Shown in pieces: positions 27,811-37,227 of a DNA stretch of 64,000 bases; the first letter of the stretch is position 1, and every line of letters starts with the position of its first letter. The position numbers were made by a program, and so were the translations under genes. A model generated the notes under the pieces. It worked only from the letters and a program-made list of their open reading frames with translations, made no database searches and had not been told where the DNA came from. The DNA comes from Pseudorhizobium endolithicum. GTDB lineage: Bacteria > Pseudomonadota > Alphaproteobacteria > Rhizobiales > Rhizobiaceae. Where the stretch lies: contig NZ_CABFWF030000013.1 in NCBI RefSeq assembly GCF_902153245.2, positions 1 to 64,000 on the forward strand, in the 5' to 3' direction.

Positions 27811-28722
27811 ATGGCCACCACCGAAGCGCCCGCCGTCGCCAAGAACGAGGATTCCGCGCGAGGTTTTGCTTTTGCCCTTACGGCCTATCTGCTTTGGGGC
27901 TTCCTGCCGATCTACATGAAGGCGGTTGCACACATGTCGCCGTTCGAGGTTCTGGCGCACCGCGTCGTGTGGTCCGTGCCCGTGGCGGGTGTCGTGCTGC
28001 TGATCCTGCGCCGGACGTCGGAGCTCAAGGCGGCGCTCCGCTCGCCCCGCACGATGATGATGGCAGGTCTCACCGCCGCCCTCATCACGGTGAACTGGGG
28101 CATCTATGTCTGGGCGATTTCCGTCGACCGTGCCCTCGACACGGCCCTCGGCTATTTCATCAACCCGCTGTTCAGCATCTTTCTCGCAGCGGTGCTTTTG
28201 AAGGAACGGCTGCAGCCGGTGCAACTCGTCGCGATCGTGCTGGTCGTGGTGGCCGTTGCCATCCTGACTTACGATGCCGGCGGCCTCCCGTGGGTCTCGC
28301 TGATCCTCACCGTCAGCTGGGGCTTCTATGCCTTTTTCCGCAAGACGCTTCCCGTCGGGCCGAACCAGGGCTTCTTCCTTGAGGTGCTGATCCTCAGCCC
28401 CGCGGCGCTCGCCTACATCATCTATGCGGAGACCTCCGGCAGCGGACATCTGATCAACACAAGTCTCTCCGATACGCTGCTGCTCGTTGCCAGCGGGCTG
28501 GTGACGGCCGGGCCGCTGATGATCTACGCCAACGGGGCGAAGCTGCTGCGGCTGTCAACGATCGGCATCATGCAGTACATCGCCCCCACCATGATCTTCC
28601 TGATCGCAGTCTTCGTTTTCCACGAGCCGCTCAGCATGGTGAAGCTCGGCGCCTTCATGCTGATCTGGGCGGCGCTCGCAATCTATTCCTGGGCGATGCT
28701 GCGTCCGGGCCGTCACGCCTGA
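27811..28722 (+). CDS. rarD: RarD family EamA transporter
   Basis: A 303-residue inner-membrane protein with about ten predicted spans and two EamA repeats. It begins with a cytoplasmic tail and then GFAFALTAYLLWGFLPIYMK, HRVVWSVPVAGVVLLILRR and TVNWGIYVWAISVDRALDTA, all typical of RarD (chloramphenicol-sensitivity protein family). The substrate is unproven. It has no close operon partner; the LOG gene after it is convergent. Confidence 0.92.
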   Translation: MATTEAPAVAKNEDSARGFAFALTAYLLWGFLPIYMKAVAHMSPFEVLAHRVVWSVPVAGVVLLILRRTSELKAALRSPRTMMMAGLTAALITVNWGIYVWAISVDRALDTALGYFINPLFSIFLAAVLLKERLQPVQLVAIVLVVVAVAILTYDAGGLPWVSLILTVSWGFYAFFRKTLPVGPNQGFFLEVLILSPAALAYIIYAETSGSGHLINTSLSDTLLLVASGLVTAGPLMIYANGAKLLRLSTIGIMQYIAPTMIFLIAVFVFHEPLSMVKLGAFMLIWAALAIYSWAMLRPGRHA

Positions 28723-28755
28723 CGCCGGCCCCGGAAGCATGACGAGGATCGCCTC

Positions 28756-29361
28756 CTAGAGGCGCGAGATCACGGCCGCCTCGCCGGATGCGGGAGTGCG
28801 GGCGCCAGCCCGGTCCAGGATGGCCGGAACGATGTCCTCGACGTCGTCGATCACCATCGGCTGCACGAGATGGGCGCGGTGGATGAAGCCCTGCTCACGC
28901 ATATGCTCGACGAGATCGAGCATGGGCTTCCAGAAGCCGCCGATATTGGCGAAGACCATCGGCTTTTCATGGCGTCCGAGCTGTGCCCAGGTCATGATCT
29001 CAACGATCTCCTCGACCGTTCCGATGCCGCCGGGAAGCGTCACGAAGGCGTCCGAGCGCTCGAACATGGCATGCTTGCGCGCATGCATGTCCTCCGTGAC
29101 GATCAGTTCGTCGAGCTGGCCGAGAGAATGACGCGTGGCCTCCATGTCCACGAGGAATTCTGGTATGATGCCCGTCACCTGGCCGCCATGGGCGAGGACA
29201 CCCGCCGCCACTGCGCCCATGATGCCCTTGGTGCCGCCACCATAGACCAGCCGAAGCCCGTGGGCGGCGATGGATTTTCCAAGCGCGCGACCGGCTGCGA
29301 GGTAGGCAGGATCGCGACCGGGCTGGGAGCCGCAATAGACGCAGATTGACTGAATGGGCAA
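28756..29361 (-). CDS. LOG family protein (TIGR00730 Rossmann-fold, cytokinin-activating type)
   Basis: The 201-residue product belongs to the LOG/TIGR00730 family, which cleaves nucleoside 5'-monophosphates and, in plants and some bacteria, releases active cytokinins. Seen motifs: SICVYCGSQPG, LVYGGGTKGIMGAVA and the catalytic PGGIGTVEEIVEIMTWAQLG (PGGxGTxxE). In soil bacteria the true substrate may be AMP or other purine nucleotides. It is divergent from the LysM gene and convergent with rarD. Confidence 0.92.
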   Translation of the reverse strand: MPIQSICVYCGSQPGRDPAYLAAGRALGKSIAAHGLRLVYGGGTKGIMGAVAAGVLAHGGQVTGIIPEFLVDMEATRHSLGQLDELIVTEDMHARKHAMFERSDAFVTLPGGIGTVEEIVEIMTWAQLGRHEKPMVFANIGGFWKPMLDLVEHMREQGFIHRAHLVQPMVIDDVEDIVPAILDRAGARTPASGEAAVISRL

Positions 29362-29523
29362 TTATCTACTCCAGAAGGGTCATGAGGGCGAACCGCGAGC
29401 GCGGCCATGTGCAAAAGTGGTCGCAAATGGAAGCAACCGCAAGCCCGAAGGGACTGAAAAGCTTGTGAAGCCAGTAGGAAAGAGTTAATTCCTGACAGGC
29501 GGCACTCTTTCGCCCGGAGACGT

Positions 29524-31281
29524 ATGAACATGAGAAATCGCGCCGGTTGGCTGGCACTTTTCGTCCTTGCCGCAGCAACCCTGCTGATGGTCTTTTTCGT
29601 GCTGCCGCGAATTTCCGACGAGGGCGACCAGATCTCGGAGGCGATCAACAGCGCCGGCGAGACCGTCAAGGACGCCGTGAGCGAAAAGATGCCGGCGCCG
29701 GAAACAGCCAGGCAAGAACCGCCGGAGGTTGCCTCCGCGCCGTCGGGAAGCGCGGCTGAAAGCGCGCCCCAGCAACCTGCGCCAGCCGCCAATCCACCTG
29801 CAGAGGCTGCGAATGCCTCCATCGTTCCCGCTTTCGACGTCCTTCGCGTCGAGCCGAACGGCTCCACCGTCATCGCCGGCCGCGCCGAGCCGGACGCCAC
29901 CGTGGAAGTGGCATCCGGAGACAAGGTCGTGGCCACCGTCAGGGCCGGGGCGAGCGGCGACTTCGCACTGGTGCTGGACCAGCCGCTGCCCGCCGGCGAC
30001 CATCAACTGGTGCTGCGCGCAACGGGCAAGGCCGGCCAGCCGGTGGTTTCCGAGGAGACGGCTACCGTCTCCGTCCCTGAAAACGCAGAAGGAAAGCTGC
30101 TCGCCATGGTGACGAAGCCAGGCAAGGCGAGCCGGCTCATCAACATACCGGCCGCCGGCATCGATCCCTCCGCGACGCCGGCTGCGGCTTCGACGGGAGA
30201 CGGCACAGCACCTTCGCCGGCACTGCCCGCCCTCCCCGGCGCGGCTTCGGATCTCGTCGCCACGGCCCCGCCGGTCGCGCCGGTCGCGCCGGCCACCTCT
30301 CCCGGCGCCGATCAGGCTCCCACAGCCGCCGCGGACATCCAGGTAACGGCCGTCGAAATCGAGGGAAGCCGGCTGTTCATCGCCGGGCGGGCGCCTTCCG
30401 GCGCCTCCCTGCTCGGCTTTGCCAACGACCAGTCCATCGGCCGCGCCAAGGCGACCGACGAAGGGAATTTCGTCATCGAAGGCAGCATCGACCTTTCGGT
30501 CGGCAACCACATCATCGGCGTGGAACTGCTGGACAGCGCCGGAAAGACGGCGCTTCGCGTCGAGGTTCCTTTCAACCGGCCGGCCGGCGCCCAGGTCGCG
30601 GCCGTGGCGGGACAGGAGGGACCCGATGCCGTTTCGGCGATCGACGGCGGCGCCTTCGACAAGCTGCGGAACGAAGCCGGCCGCGCGTTCGCGCTGCTGA
30701 AGGGGCTATACCAGGGCGGCCGGCAGCCGACGCCGGAGGAACTCGCCGCCGCCCGCTCGGCCACCGCAATCGCCCTGAAATCGCTCTCGGAGTACCGCCT
30801 TCCCGCAGGGGCCGGGGCCGCCGCGCGCGAGATCGTCGAGCAGACGGCAAAACAGTCAGGTGGAGCCCTGGCTGCGCTTGACGGACTTCCGCCGGGACCC
30901 GAGGCGATCGGGGCCAAGCTTCCCGAGCTGGCTTCCGCGATCGAGGCCGCCGTAGGGCCGGTAATCGCGGAAAGCACGGAGAACGGCGACACAAGTGCCT
31001 CCCCACAGCAGACGGCCGAAGCGGGCCCGAAGACCATCGAGCAGGCGCCGCTGACCCAGGCGCGCAATTCCGTGATCATCCGCCGGGGCGACACGCTTTG
31101 GCAGATTTCCAGACGCGTCTACGGTCAGGGCGTCCGCTATACCACCATCTACCTGGCGAACCAGGACCAGATCAACAATCCCGACCTGATCGAGCCCGGC
31201 CAGATATTCGGCGTGCCCGACGAGGCCTTGCCGGATGCGGAGGAACTGCACCGCAAGCGTCTGCAGAAGCAGCAACGCTGA
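29524..31281 (+). CDS. LysM peptidoglycan-binding protein, membrane-anchored
   Basis: A 585-residue envelope protein. An N-terminal membrane anchor (WLALFVLAAATLLMVFFVLP, residues about 8-27) is followed by a Pro/Ala-rich linker, two Big-like beta domains (about residues 100-190, SVTVIAGRAEPD-like; and about 275-355, VTAVEIEGSRLFIAGRAPSG), an Ala-rich helical region and a C-terminal LysM domain (about 520-570: VIIRRGDTLWQISRRVYGQG). It probably sits in the periplasm tied to the inner membrane while binding peptidoglycan. Rhizobial homologues are annotated only as LysM proteins. Terminator follows. Confidence 0.88.
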   Translation: MNMRNRAGWLALFVLAAATLLMVFFVLPRISDEGDQISEAINSAGETVKDAVSEKMPAPETARQEPPEVASAPSGSAAESAPQQPAPAANPPAEAANASIVPAFDVLRVEPNGSTVIAGRAEPDATVEVASGDKVVATVRAGASGDFALVLDQPLPAGDHQLVLRATGKAGQPVVSEETATVSVPENAEGKLLAMVTKPGKASRLINIPAAGIDPSATPAAASTGDGTAPSPALPALPGAASDLVATAPPVAPVAPATSPGADQAPTAAADIQVTAVEIEGSRLFIAGRAPSGASLLGFANDQSIGRAKATDEGNFVIEGSIDLSVGNHIIGVELLDSAGKTALRVEVPFNRPAGAQVAAVAGQEGPDAVSAIDGGAFDKLRNEAGRAFALLKGLYQGGRQPTPEELAAARSATAIALKSLSEYRLPAGAGAAAREIVEQTAKQSGGALAALDGLPPGPEAIGAKLPELASAIEAAVGPVIAESTENGDTSASPQQTAEAGPKTIEQAPLTQARNSVIIRRGDTLWQISRRVYGQGVRYTTIYLANQDQINNPDLIEPGQIFGVPDEALPDAEELHRKRLQKQQR

Positions 31282-31306
31282 CGCATTCGAGAGCATTTCA
31301 TTGATC

Positions 31307-31332
31307 AGGGGCGGAGAGATCCGCCCCTCTGC
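31307..31332 (+). terminator. Hairpin terminator after the LysM gene
   Basis: AGGGGCGGA (31307-31315) pairs with TCCGCCCCT (31320-31328) around a GAGA tetraloop, a perfect 9-bp stem 26 bases after the stop codon. The downstream sequence CTGCTTTCG is only weakly T-rich. Confidence 0.7.
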
Positions 31333-31420
31333 TTTCGTGGCACGGCTTGCCGGCCATTGCATCACCGCCCGCCCCGTCCTATGTGCGGAAGCAAGCGGCG
31401 GCCGCCCTCCGGAGACTTAG

Positions 31421-33310
31421 ATGGCAGTAACAAAGAAGACCGTCTCGGCGGATTCCAGCAATCCGCTCGGGACGCTGGTGAACCTGTGGCCCTATATGTG
31501 GCCGCATGGTCGGGGTGACCTGAAACGCCGGGTCGTATGGGCGACTGTCTTCCTGTTCCTTGCAAAGCTTGTGCTGCTCGGCGTGCCTTACTTCTTCAAA
31601 TGGGCGACGGATGCCCTGAACGGCAATCTCGACATGGCGGGCGTGCTGCCCGCCTTCCTCCTCGGCGCCGTCGTTCTCGTCATCGCCTACAACCTGACCC
31701 GCATCTTCCAGGTCGGCCTCAACCAGCTGCGCGACGCTCTCTTCGCGAGTGTCGGCCAGCATGCGGTGCGGCAGCTGGCCTACAAGACCTTCGTGCACAT
31801 GCACACGCTGTCGCTGCGCTTCCACCTGGAGCGCAAGACCGGCGGGCTGTCGCGCATCATCGAGCGCGGCACGAAGGGCATCGAGACGATCGTCCGCTTC
31901 ACGATCCTCAACTCGGTGCCGACCTTCATCGAGTTCCTGCTGACCGCGGTGATCTTCTGGTTCAGCTACGGCTTTTCCTATGTCGCCATCACGGCCGCAA
32001 CCGTCTGGGCCTATGTCTGGTTCACCGTCCGGGCGAGCGACTGGCGCATCGCCATCCGCCGCTCCATGAACGACAGCGATACGGACGCGAATACGAAGGC
32101 GATCGATTCGCTCCTCAACTTCGAGACCGTGAAATATTTCGGCAACGAGGAGATGGAGGCGCGGCGCTTCGATGCCTCCATGGCGCGCTACGAAAAGTCG
32201 GCCACGCAGGTCTGGACCTCCCTCGGCTGGCTGAACTTCGGCCAGGGCGTCATCTTCGGTCTCGGCATGACGGTGATGATGGTCATGTCCGCCCTGGCCG
32301 TCCAGCGGGGCGAGCAGACCATCGGCGACTTCGTCTTCGTCAATGCTCTGCTGCTGCAGCTTTCCGTGCCGCTCAACTTCATCGGCTTCGTCTACCGCGA
32401 AATCCGCCAGGGGCTGACCGATATCGAGCAGATGTTCGACCTCCTGGAAGTCGAGGCGGAAGTGGTGGACCATCCGGACGCGCGGCCCTTGGATATCCAC
32501 CAGGGCGCGATCGCCTTCCGCGATGTACATTTTTCCTATGATCCCGAGCGGCCGATCCTCAAAGGGATTTCGTTCGACGTGCCGGCCGGCAAGACGGTGG
32601 CGATCGTCGGGCCTTCGGGAGCCGGCAAATCCACGATATCGCGCCTGCTCTACCGCTTCTACGATGTCCAGAAGGGCGCCATCACCATCGACGGGCAGGA
32701 TATCCGCGAGGTGACGCAGAAATCGCTGCGGGCGGCGATCGGTATGGTTCCGCAGGACACCGTCCTCTTCAACGACACCATCGCCTACAACATCCGGTAC
32801 GGCCGTCCTTCCGCAACGGAGGAAGAGGTGCATGCGGCCGCCGAGGTCGCGCAGATCGGATCGTTCATCGAGAGCCTGCCGCATGGTTACGAAACGATGG
32901 TCGGCGAACGCGGCCTCAAGCTCTCCGGCGGCGAAAAGCAGCGCGTGGCAATCGCGCGGACGATCCTGAAGGCGCCGCCGATCCTCATTCTGGACGAGGC
33001 CACCTCGGCCCTCGACACCACGACCGAACACGAGATACAGGCGGCGCTGGACGTCGTCTCGAAGAACCGGACCACCCTGGTGATCGCCCACCGGCTCTCC
33101 ACGGTCATCAATGCGGACGAAATCATCGTGCTGCGCGACGGCGGCATCGCCGAGCGCGGAACCCATGCGGACCTGCTTGCCCAGGACGGCCTCTACGCTT
33201 CCATGTGGAACCGCCAGCGCGAGGCAACGCAGGCCGAGGAGCATCTGCGGAAGGTGCGGGAGAGCGACGACCTCGGCGTCATCGCGCGCGGCACCCCAGC
33301 GGCAGAATGA
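31421..33310 (+). CDS. atm1: Atm1/HMT1-type ABC exporter (glutathione-conjugate/heavy metal)
   Basis: A 629-residue half-transporter forming a homodimer in the inner membrane. Six membrane segments (about residues 35-320, including RTVRASDWRIAIRRSMNDSD-type coupling helix) precede the nucleotide-binding domain with Walker A GPSGAGKST, signature LSGGEKQR and Walker B ILILDEATSALD. It closely resembles the bacterial Atm1 group that exports glutathione-bound metals or sulfur compounds and the mitochondrial Atm1 of Fe/S metabolism. The ATG follows an unlabelled 140-base gap with a terminator. A small membrane ORF follows. Confidence 0.9.
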   Translation: MAVTKKTVSADSSNPLGTLVNLWPYMWPHGRGDLKRRVVWATVFLFLAKLVLLGVPYFFKWATDALNGNLDMAGVLPAFLLGAVVLVIAYNLTRIFQVGLNQLRDALFASVGQHAVRQLAYKTFVHMHTLSLRFHLERKTGGLSRIIERGTKGIETIVRFTILNSVPTFIEFLLTAVIFWFSYGFSYVAITAATVWAYVWFTVRASDWRIAIRRSMNDSDTDANTKAIDSLLNFETVKYFGNEEMEARRFDASMARYEKSATQVWTSLGWLNFGQGVIFGLGMTVMMVMSALAVQRGEQTIGDFVFVNALLLQLSVPLNFIGFVYREIRQGLTDIEQMFDLLEVEAEVVDHPDARPLDIHQGAIAFRDVHFSYDPERPILKGISFDVPAGKTVAIVGPSGAGKSTISRLLYRFYDVQKGAITIDGQDIREVTQKSLRAAIGMVPQDTVLFNDTIAYNIRYGRPSATEEEVHAAAEVAQIGSFIESLPHGYETMVGERGLKLSGGEKQRVAIARTILKAPPILILDEATSALDTTTEHEIQAALDVVSKNRTTLVIAHRLSTVINADEIIVLRDGGIAERGTHADLLAQDGLYASMWNRQREATQAEEHLRKVRESDDLGVIARGTPAAE

Positions 33311-33325
33311 GAAGGATAGAGTGAC

Positions 33326-33454
33326 GTGAGATATTCGACCAAACGCATGATTATTGCCGGCAGCATCGCCCTTGCCTACGCTCTCGTTCTCATCTTCTAC
33401 GGATCGCCGCTGCTGGCGCTGACGACCTGGCTTGGATGGGTGGAGCCCCAATAG
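33326..33454 (+). CDS. Small single-span membrane protein
   Basis: GTG start 15 bases after the exporter stop, preceded by GGATAGAG. The 42-codon product VRYSTKRMIIAGSIALAYAL then VLIFYGSPLLALTTWLGWVE has a basic N-terminus and one hydrophobic span. No family recognised. Its place between the Atm1 gene and psd, with the same direction, supports a real small gene. Confidence 0.55.
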   Translation: MRYSTKRMIIAGSIALAYALVLIFYGSPLLALTTWLGWVEPQ

Positions 33455-33566
33455 GCGGCCGAGCCGCCCCGCCCTGTCTGCGCCGCTCTCTGCCGCGCGG
33501 AACCGCATTGCCCCCCAAACTGTTTGCCTGTAGTCAGCGAAAGCCGACACCTTGAGGAGAACCGGG

Positions 33567-34268
33567 TTGATCAATCTGTTCGACACCATCCGCAACACGC
33601 TCGTTCCGATTCACAAAGAAGGCTACGTCTTCGTCGCGGCGTTCTTCATCGCATCGCTGATCCTCGGATGGATCGCCGAGCCGCTATTCTGGATCGGCCT
33701 CGTCCTGACGCTCTGGTGCGCCTATTTCTTCCGCGACCCGGAGCGGGTCGTGCCGCAGGACGACGACCTTGTGCTCAGCCCCGCGGACGGCCGCGTCTCC
33801 TCCGTCCAGATGGTCGTACCTCCGGCGGAGCTGAACCTCGGCACGGAGCCGATGCTGCGCATTTCGGTGTTCATGAACGTCTTCGACTGCCACATCAACC
33901 GCTCGCCGGTGCGCGGCCAGGTGACGGACATCCAGTACCGCGCCGGCCAGTTCATCAATGCCGAGCTCGACAAGGCGAGCGAAGACAACGAACGCAACAG
34001 CATGGTGATCGAGACCCGCCATGGCAGGATCGGCGTCGTGCAGATCGCAGGCCTCGTGGCACGCCGCATCGTCTGCTGGGTGAAGCCGACGGAGCCGGTC
34101 AATGCCGGCGAGCGCTTTGGCCTGATCCGCTTCGGCTCCCGTCTCGATGTCCTCCTGCCGGCCGGTGCGCAGCCGCGCGTTTCCGTCGGGCAGAGGACCT
34201 ATGGCGGGGAGACCGTCATTGCCGAGTTCGGCTCGACCAAGGGCCCGACGATCAGCCGCCGCAGCTAA
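33567..34268 (+). CDS. psd: Phosphatidylserine decarboxylase proenzyme
   Basis: Converts phosphatidylserine to phosphatidylethanolamine; pyruvoyl enzyme made by self-cleavage. The 233-residue product is of the short archaeal/alphaproteobacterial type: two N-terminal membrane helices ([20 protein letters not shown]), [20 protein letters not shown], and the cleavage site FGSTKGP near residue 223, where Ser becomes the pyruvoyl group. The start is TTG 33567 with GGAGAACCGGG upstream, giving [11 protein letters not shown] as in rhizobial homologues; a TTG at 33552 would add five residues. Sixteen bases before pssA. Confidence 0.94.
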   Translation: MINLFDTIRNTLVPIHKEGYVFVAAFFIASLILGWIAEPLFWIGLVLTLWCAYFFRDPERVVPQDDDLVLSPADGRVSSVQMVVPPAELNLGTEPMLRISVFMNVFDCHINRSPVRGQVTDIQYRAGQFINAELDKASEDNERNSMVIETRHGRIGVVQIAGLVARRIVCWVKPTEPVNAGERFGLIRFGSRLDVLLPAGAQPRVSVGQRTYGGETVIAEFGSTKGPTISRRS

Positions 34269-34284
34269 GCGTTCAGGAGTTCTT

Positions 34285-35106
34285 ATGGAGACGCCTGTTT
34301 CCCCACCAGAGACACCCCGGCCAGACACGAGCGGGAGGGGTCCCCGGCTGCGGGAAATTCCGATCCGCCTGATGGTGCCGAACCTCATCACGGTGCTCGC
34401 CATCTGCGCCGGCCTGACGGGTATCCGACTGGCCTTCGAAGGGCGGTACGAGCTTGCGGTATCGATGGTGCTCCTTGCCGCCTTCCTCGACGGCATCGAC
34501 GGCAGGATCGCGCGCCTTCTCAAGGCGACGTCGCGATTTGGCGTCCAGATGGACTCGCTCGCCGACATCATCAACTTCGGCGTAGCACCCGCTCTCGTCT
34601 CCTATGCCTTCCTGCTCGACCACGCCCGCTCCTTCGGCTGGATCGCGGCCCTCATCTATGCGATCGCCGCCGGGCTGCGGCTTGCGCGCTTCAACGTCAT
34701 GGAAGAGCGCCAGGAGAAGGCTGCGTGGCAATCGGAATTCTTCGTGGGTGTGCCGGCGCCATTGGGGGCGGTGCTGGTGCTGCTGCCCGTCTATCTCGGA
34801 TTTCTCGGCGTCGATCCCTCTCCCGTCTTCGTCTATTGCAGCGTCGCCTACACGATCCTCATCGGCTATCTCCTCGTCAGCCGCCTCCCGGTATGGTCGG
34901 GTAAATCGCAGACGAAGGTCCGGCGGGACCTGATGCTGCCGTTCCTGCTGGTGATGGTCCTCTATGTCGCACTCTTGATGAGCTATACGTGGCAGGTGCT
35001 GGTCGTGACCGTCGTGGCCTACCTCGCCTTCCTGCCGTTCAGCGCCCGGCTCTGGCAACGGCGCTACGGCACGCTCACGATCGAGGACGATAACGCTTCG
35101 GTGTAA
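34285..35106 (+). CDS. pssA: CDP-diacylglycerol-serine O-phosphatidyltransferase
   Basis: Makes phosphatidylserine from CDP-diacylglycerol and serine in the inner membrane; with psd it supplies phosphatidylethanolamine. The 273-residue product has the CDP-alcohol phosphotransferase motif D-G-x2-A-R-x8-G-x3-D-x3-D (DGRIARLLKATSRFGVQMDS then LAD) and about seven membrane segments. The N-terminal 25 residues are Pro-rich (METPVSPPETPRPDTSGRGP). Part of the psd-pssA operon, ended by a hairpin at 35133. Confidence 0.95.
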   Translation: METPVSPPETPRPDTSGRGPRLREIPIRLMVPNLITVLAICAGLTGIRLAFEGRYELAVSMVLLAAFLDGIDGRIARLLKATSRFGVQMDSLADIINFGVAPALVSYAFLLDHARSFGWIAALIYAIAAGLRLARFNVMEERQEKAAWQSEFFVGVPAPLGAVLVLLPVYLGFLGVDPSPVFVYCSVAYTILIGYLLVSRLPVWSGKSQTKVRRDLMLPFLLVMVLYVALLMSYTWQVLVVTVVAYLAFLPFSARLWQRRYGTLTIEDDNASV

Positions 35107-35132
35107 CCCACTGCGGCAGACATGCATCACTT

Positions 35133-35151
35133 CCGGACCATTATGGTCCGG
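35133..35151 (+). terminator. Hairpin after pssA
   Basis: CCGGACCA, loop TTA, TGGTCCGG: a perfect 8-bp stem 26 bases after the pssA stop. No T-run follows (CGTCTCCCC), so termination strength is uncertain. Confidence 0.5.
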
Positions 35152-35265
35152 CGTCTCCCCGCCTATGACGCTCCTTGTTCCGCCGCCACTATTTGGCCGG
35201 CTTTGCAGACGAAATCCCCGCCCGCATTTATTCGCACCCTTAATCATACGGCGAGGAGACAGATC

Positions 35266-35400
35266 ATGAGCAACGAACCGGCAGCCGCCGAACAGACGAA
35301 AGCGGAACAAGCCCTTCCCTACCGGCCGCTGGCCCTGAAGGCCGTCGTCGCAGCAGCCCTGATGCTGAAGCCGAAGCCGGCCCTGAAGTCTGCAGGCTGA
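35266..35400 (+). CDS. Small hypothetical protein (44 residues)
   Basis: ATG 35266 with GAGGAGAC upstream encodes MSNEPAAAEQTKAEQALPYR and then PLALKAVVAAALMLKPKPAL. The N-terminal half is polar, the C-terminal half an amphipathic Ala/Leu/Lys helix that could touch the membrane. I recognise no function. The good ribosome site and codon use favour a real gene. The next gene is convergent, 8 bases away. Confidence 0.55.
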   Translation: MSNEPAAAEQTKAEQALPYRPLALKAVVAAALMLKPKPALKSAG

Positions 35401-35408
35401 CGGCTCGC

Positions 35409-36023
35409 CTACTGTCCGAGGCTGAGCAGCAGGCCTATGGCCAGCACGCTCATGACGAGCCCAATCAGGACGTCGAGTACCCGCCACGCGGCGGGTTTTG
35501 CGAACAATGGCGCGAGCAGCCGCGCACCGTAGCCGAGGCCGAAGAACCAGACGAAGGACGACAGCGCCGCTCCGGCGCCGTAAGCGAAACGTTCGCGTCC
35601 TTCGAAGGCCGCCGACAGGCTTCCCAGGAGAACGACCGTATCGAGATAGACGTGCGGGTTGAGGAAGGTGAAGGCCAGACATGCCAGAACCGCCGCCTTC
35701 AAGCCGAGACCTTCGGGTGCGCCCGCGACCATGGCCGCGGGACGCCAGGCACGGCGGAACGCCATGAAGGCATAGCCTGCCAGAAACGCCGCGCCGCCCA
35801 GGGTGACGATCGTGATCAGCGTGGGCGACCGGGCGACGAGGGTGCCGAGACCGGCCACGCCAGCGGTGATCAGCAAGGCGTCCGAAAGCGCGCAGATCAG
35901 GCAGAGGATGAAGACGTGGCTGCGGATCAAGCCCTGCCGGAGGATAAAGGCGTTCTGCGCCCCGATCGCGATGATGAGCGAGGCGCCGAGCGCGAAGCCG
36001 GAAAGTGCTGCGGAGAACATCAA
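35409..36023 (-). CDS. LysE/ArgO family amino acid exporter
   Basis: A 204-residue inner-membrane exporter with six predicted spans. It begins MMFSAALSGFALGASLIIAI and continues GAQNAFILRQGLIRSHVFIL, the LysE signature GAQNAFxLRQG; FTFLNPHVYLDTVVLLGSLS is the second conserved block. The family exports lysine, arginine or analogues. No LysG-type regulator is nearby. Twenty-four bases separate it from the HMCES gene upstream on the same strand. Confidence 0.92.
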   Translation of the reverse strand: MMFSAALSGFALGASLIIAIGAQNAFILRQGLIRSHVFILCLICALSDALLITAGVAGLGTLVARSPTLITIVTLGGAAFLAGYAFMAFRRAWRPAAMVAGAPEGLGLKAAVLACLAFTFLNPHVYLDTVVLLGSLSAAFEGRERFAYGAGAALSSFVWFFGLGYGARLLAPLFAKPAAWRVLDVLIGLVMSVLAIGLLLSLGQ

Positions 36024-36047
36024 GAACGTCCTGGAACCGAGGAAGGA

Positions 36048-36803
36048 TCAGAAGAGCGACATCTGTGCCGCGGCCTTGGGAGGCGGATCCTGCGGTTCTG
36101 CCAGGATGATCGGCTTCTGGAGTTCCGGACCCATATTGGCGACCCTGTTGACGAGATTGGAAACCGGCACCGCTTCGAAAAGCTCCTCCGGCGCCGGCTG
36201 CAGGAGATCGGCCACCTCCCGCGGCTCCTGCGTCCTGCAGTCCAGCCAGCGTGAGAATTCCTGCGGCGGAATGACGACGGGCATCCGGTCGTGGATACCG
36301 CGGAGGGTCGCATTGGCCCTCGTGGTCAAGATTGCGGCCGTGTCCATTTCCGAGCCGTCGGCGGAGGCATAGGTCTCCATCAGCCCGCCGAATGCAACAA
36401 GACCGCCTTTGCGCGACCTTATCCAATAGGGTTGCGCCGGCAGTCCCGTTTCCTTCGCGGGCCGGCGCCATTCGTAGAAGCCGGACGCCGGGACGAGAAC
36501 GCGCCTGTGGCGCATCGCGCCCCGGAAGGATGCCTTCTCCGGAGCCGTTTCCGCCCTGGCATTGATGAGCAGCGGAAAGTCCCGGACATCCTTTACCCAG
36601 CCGGGTAGGAAGCCCCAGCGGGCCAGCAGCGCCCGCCGCCGAGGCAGGTTGCTCCCCGGCCGATGATGCTCCTCGGCCGCGACAACAAGAACCGGCTGCG
36701 TCGGTGCGATGTTGTACCTCGCCGGGAAGTCGTCGATGTCGATGACACCGAGGAAATCCAGGACCTCCTTCGACGTCGCGGTCAGCGCATAGCGTCCACA
36801 CAT
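36048..36803 (-). CDS. HMCES/YedK-type abasic-site DNA-protein crosslinking protein (SRAP)
   Basis: SRAP proteins shield abasic sites in single-stranded DNA by a thiazolidine crosslink made with Cys2. From ATG 36803 the 251-residue product starts MCGRYALTATSKEVLDFLGV, so the catalytic Cys is residue 2 after Met removal. Other family motifs are YNIAPTQPV, LLARWGFLPGWVKD, LLINARAETAPEKASFR, LVPASGFYEW and the His in HDRMPVVIPP. The frame is open upstream, but only this start exposes Cys2. I see no LexA box in front of it. Confidence 0.95.
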   Translation of the reverse strand: MCGRYALTATSKEVLDFLGVIDIDDFPARYNIAPTQPVLVVAAEEHHRPGSNLPRRRALLARWGFLPGWVKDVRDFPLLINARAETAPEKASFRGAMRHRRVLVPASGFYEWRRPAKETGLPAQPYWIRSRKGGLVAFGGLMETYASADGSEMDTAAILTTRANATLRGIHDRMPVVIPPQEFSRWLDCRTQEPREVADLLQPAPEELFEAVPVSNLVNRVANMGPELQKPIILAEPQDPPPKAAAQMSLF

Positions 36804-36846
36804 GCAGTCGTCATCGCATCGGCGTTCGAAGCGGTCAAGGAAGGGA

Positions 36847-37170
36847 TCAGCCTCTTGGCCCGAAGAGGATGACGGAGGCACCGGCGAGGCATATCAGCCC
36901 GCCCGAAAGGTCCCATCGATCGGGAAGCCGCCCTTCCGCCAACCAGAGCCACAGGATGGACGCAACGATATAGATGCCGCCATAGGCGGCGTAGGTCCGA
37001 CCTGCAGCGTCGCTCGGAACGAGCGCCAGAAGACCGGCGAACAGCGCCAGCGAAACGATGCCGGGCGCCAGCCACCACACCGCCTTGTCAAGCCGCCACC
37101 AGGCCCAGAAGGCGAAGCAGCCGGCGATCTCGGCAAGGGCGGCCGCGGAATAGAGAAGATATGTCTTCAT
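36847..37170 (-). CDS. ynfA: YnfA family small membrane protein
   Basis: A 107-residue protein with four predicted membrane segments, starting [20 protein letters not shown] and containing [17 protein letters not shown] and [20 protein letters not shown], the UPF0060/YnfA signature. YnfA is related to small multidrug resistance pumps. It is divergent from the NUDIX gene (57 bases) and lies 43 bases upstream of the HMCES gene on the same strand. Confidence 0.93.
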   Translation of the reverse strand: MKTYLLYSAAALAEIAGCFAFWAWWRLDKAVWWLAPGIVSLALFAGLLALVPSDAAGRTYAAYGGIYIVASILWLWLAEGRLPDRWDLSGGLICLAGASVILFGPRG

Positions 37171-37227
37171 GAAGCGGTCCGAAGGCCCCCGTTTCGATTT
37201 TTGCGAATCCGTTCTACCCTGCCGCCC

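Noticed and set aside
36804-36846. LexA box upstream of the HMCES/YedK gene
   Set aside because: No GTTC-N7-GTTC or GAAC-N7-GAAC pair found near the start despite the SOS-associated family name.
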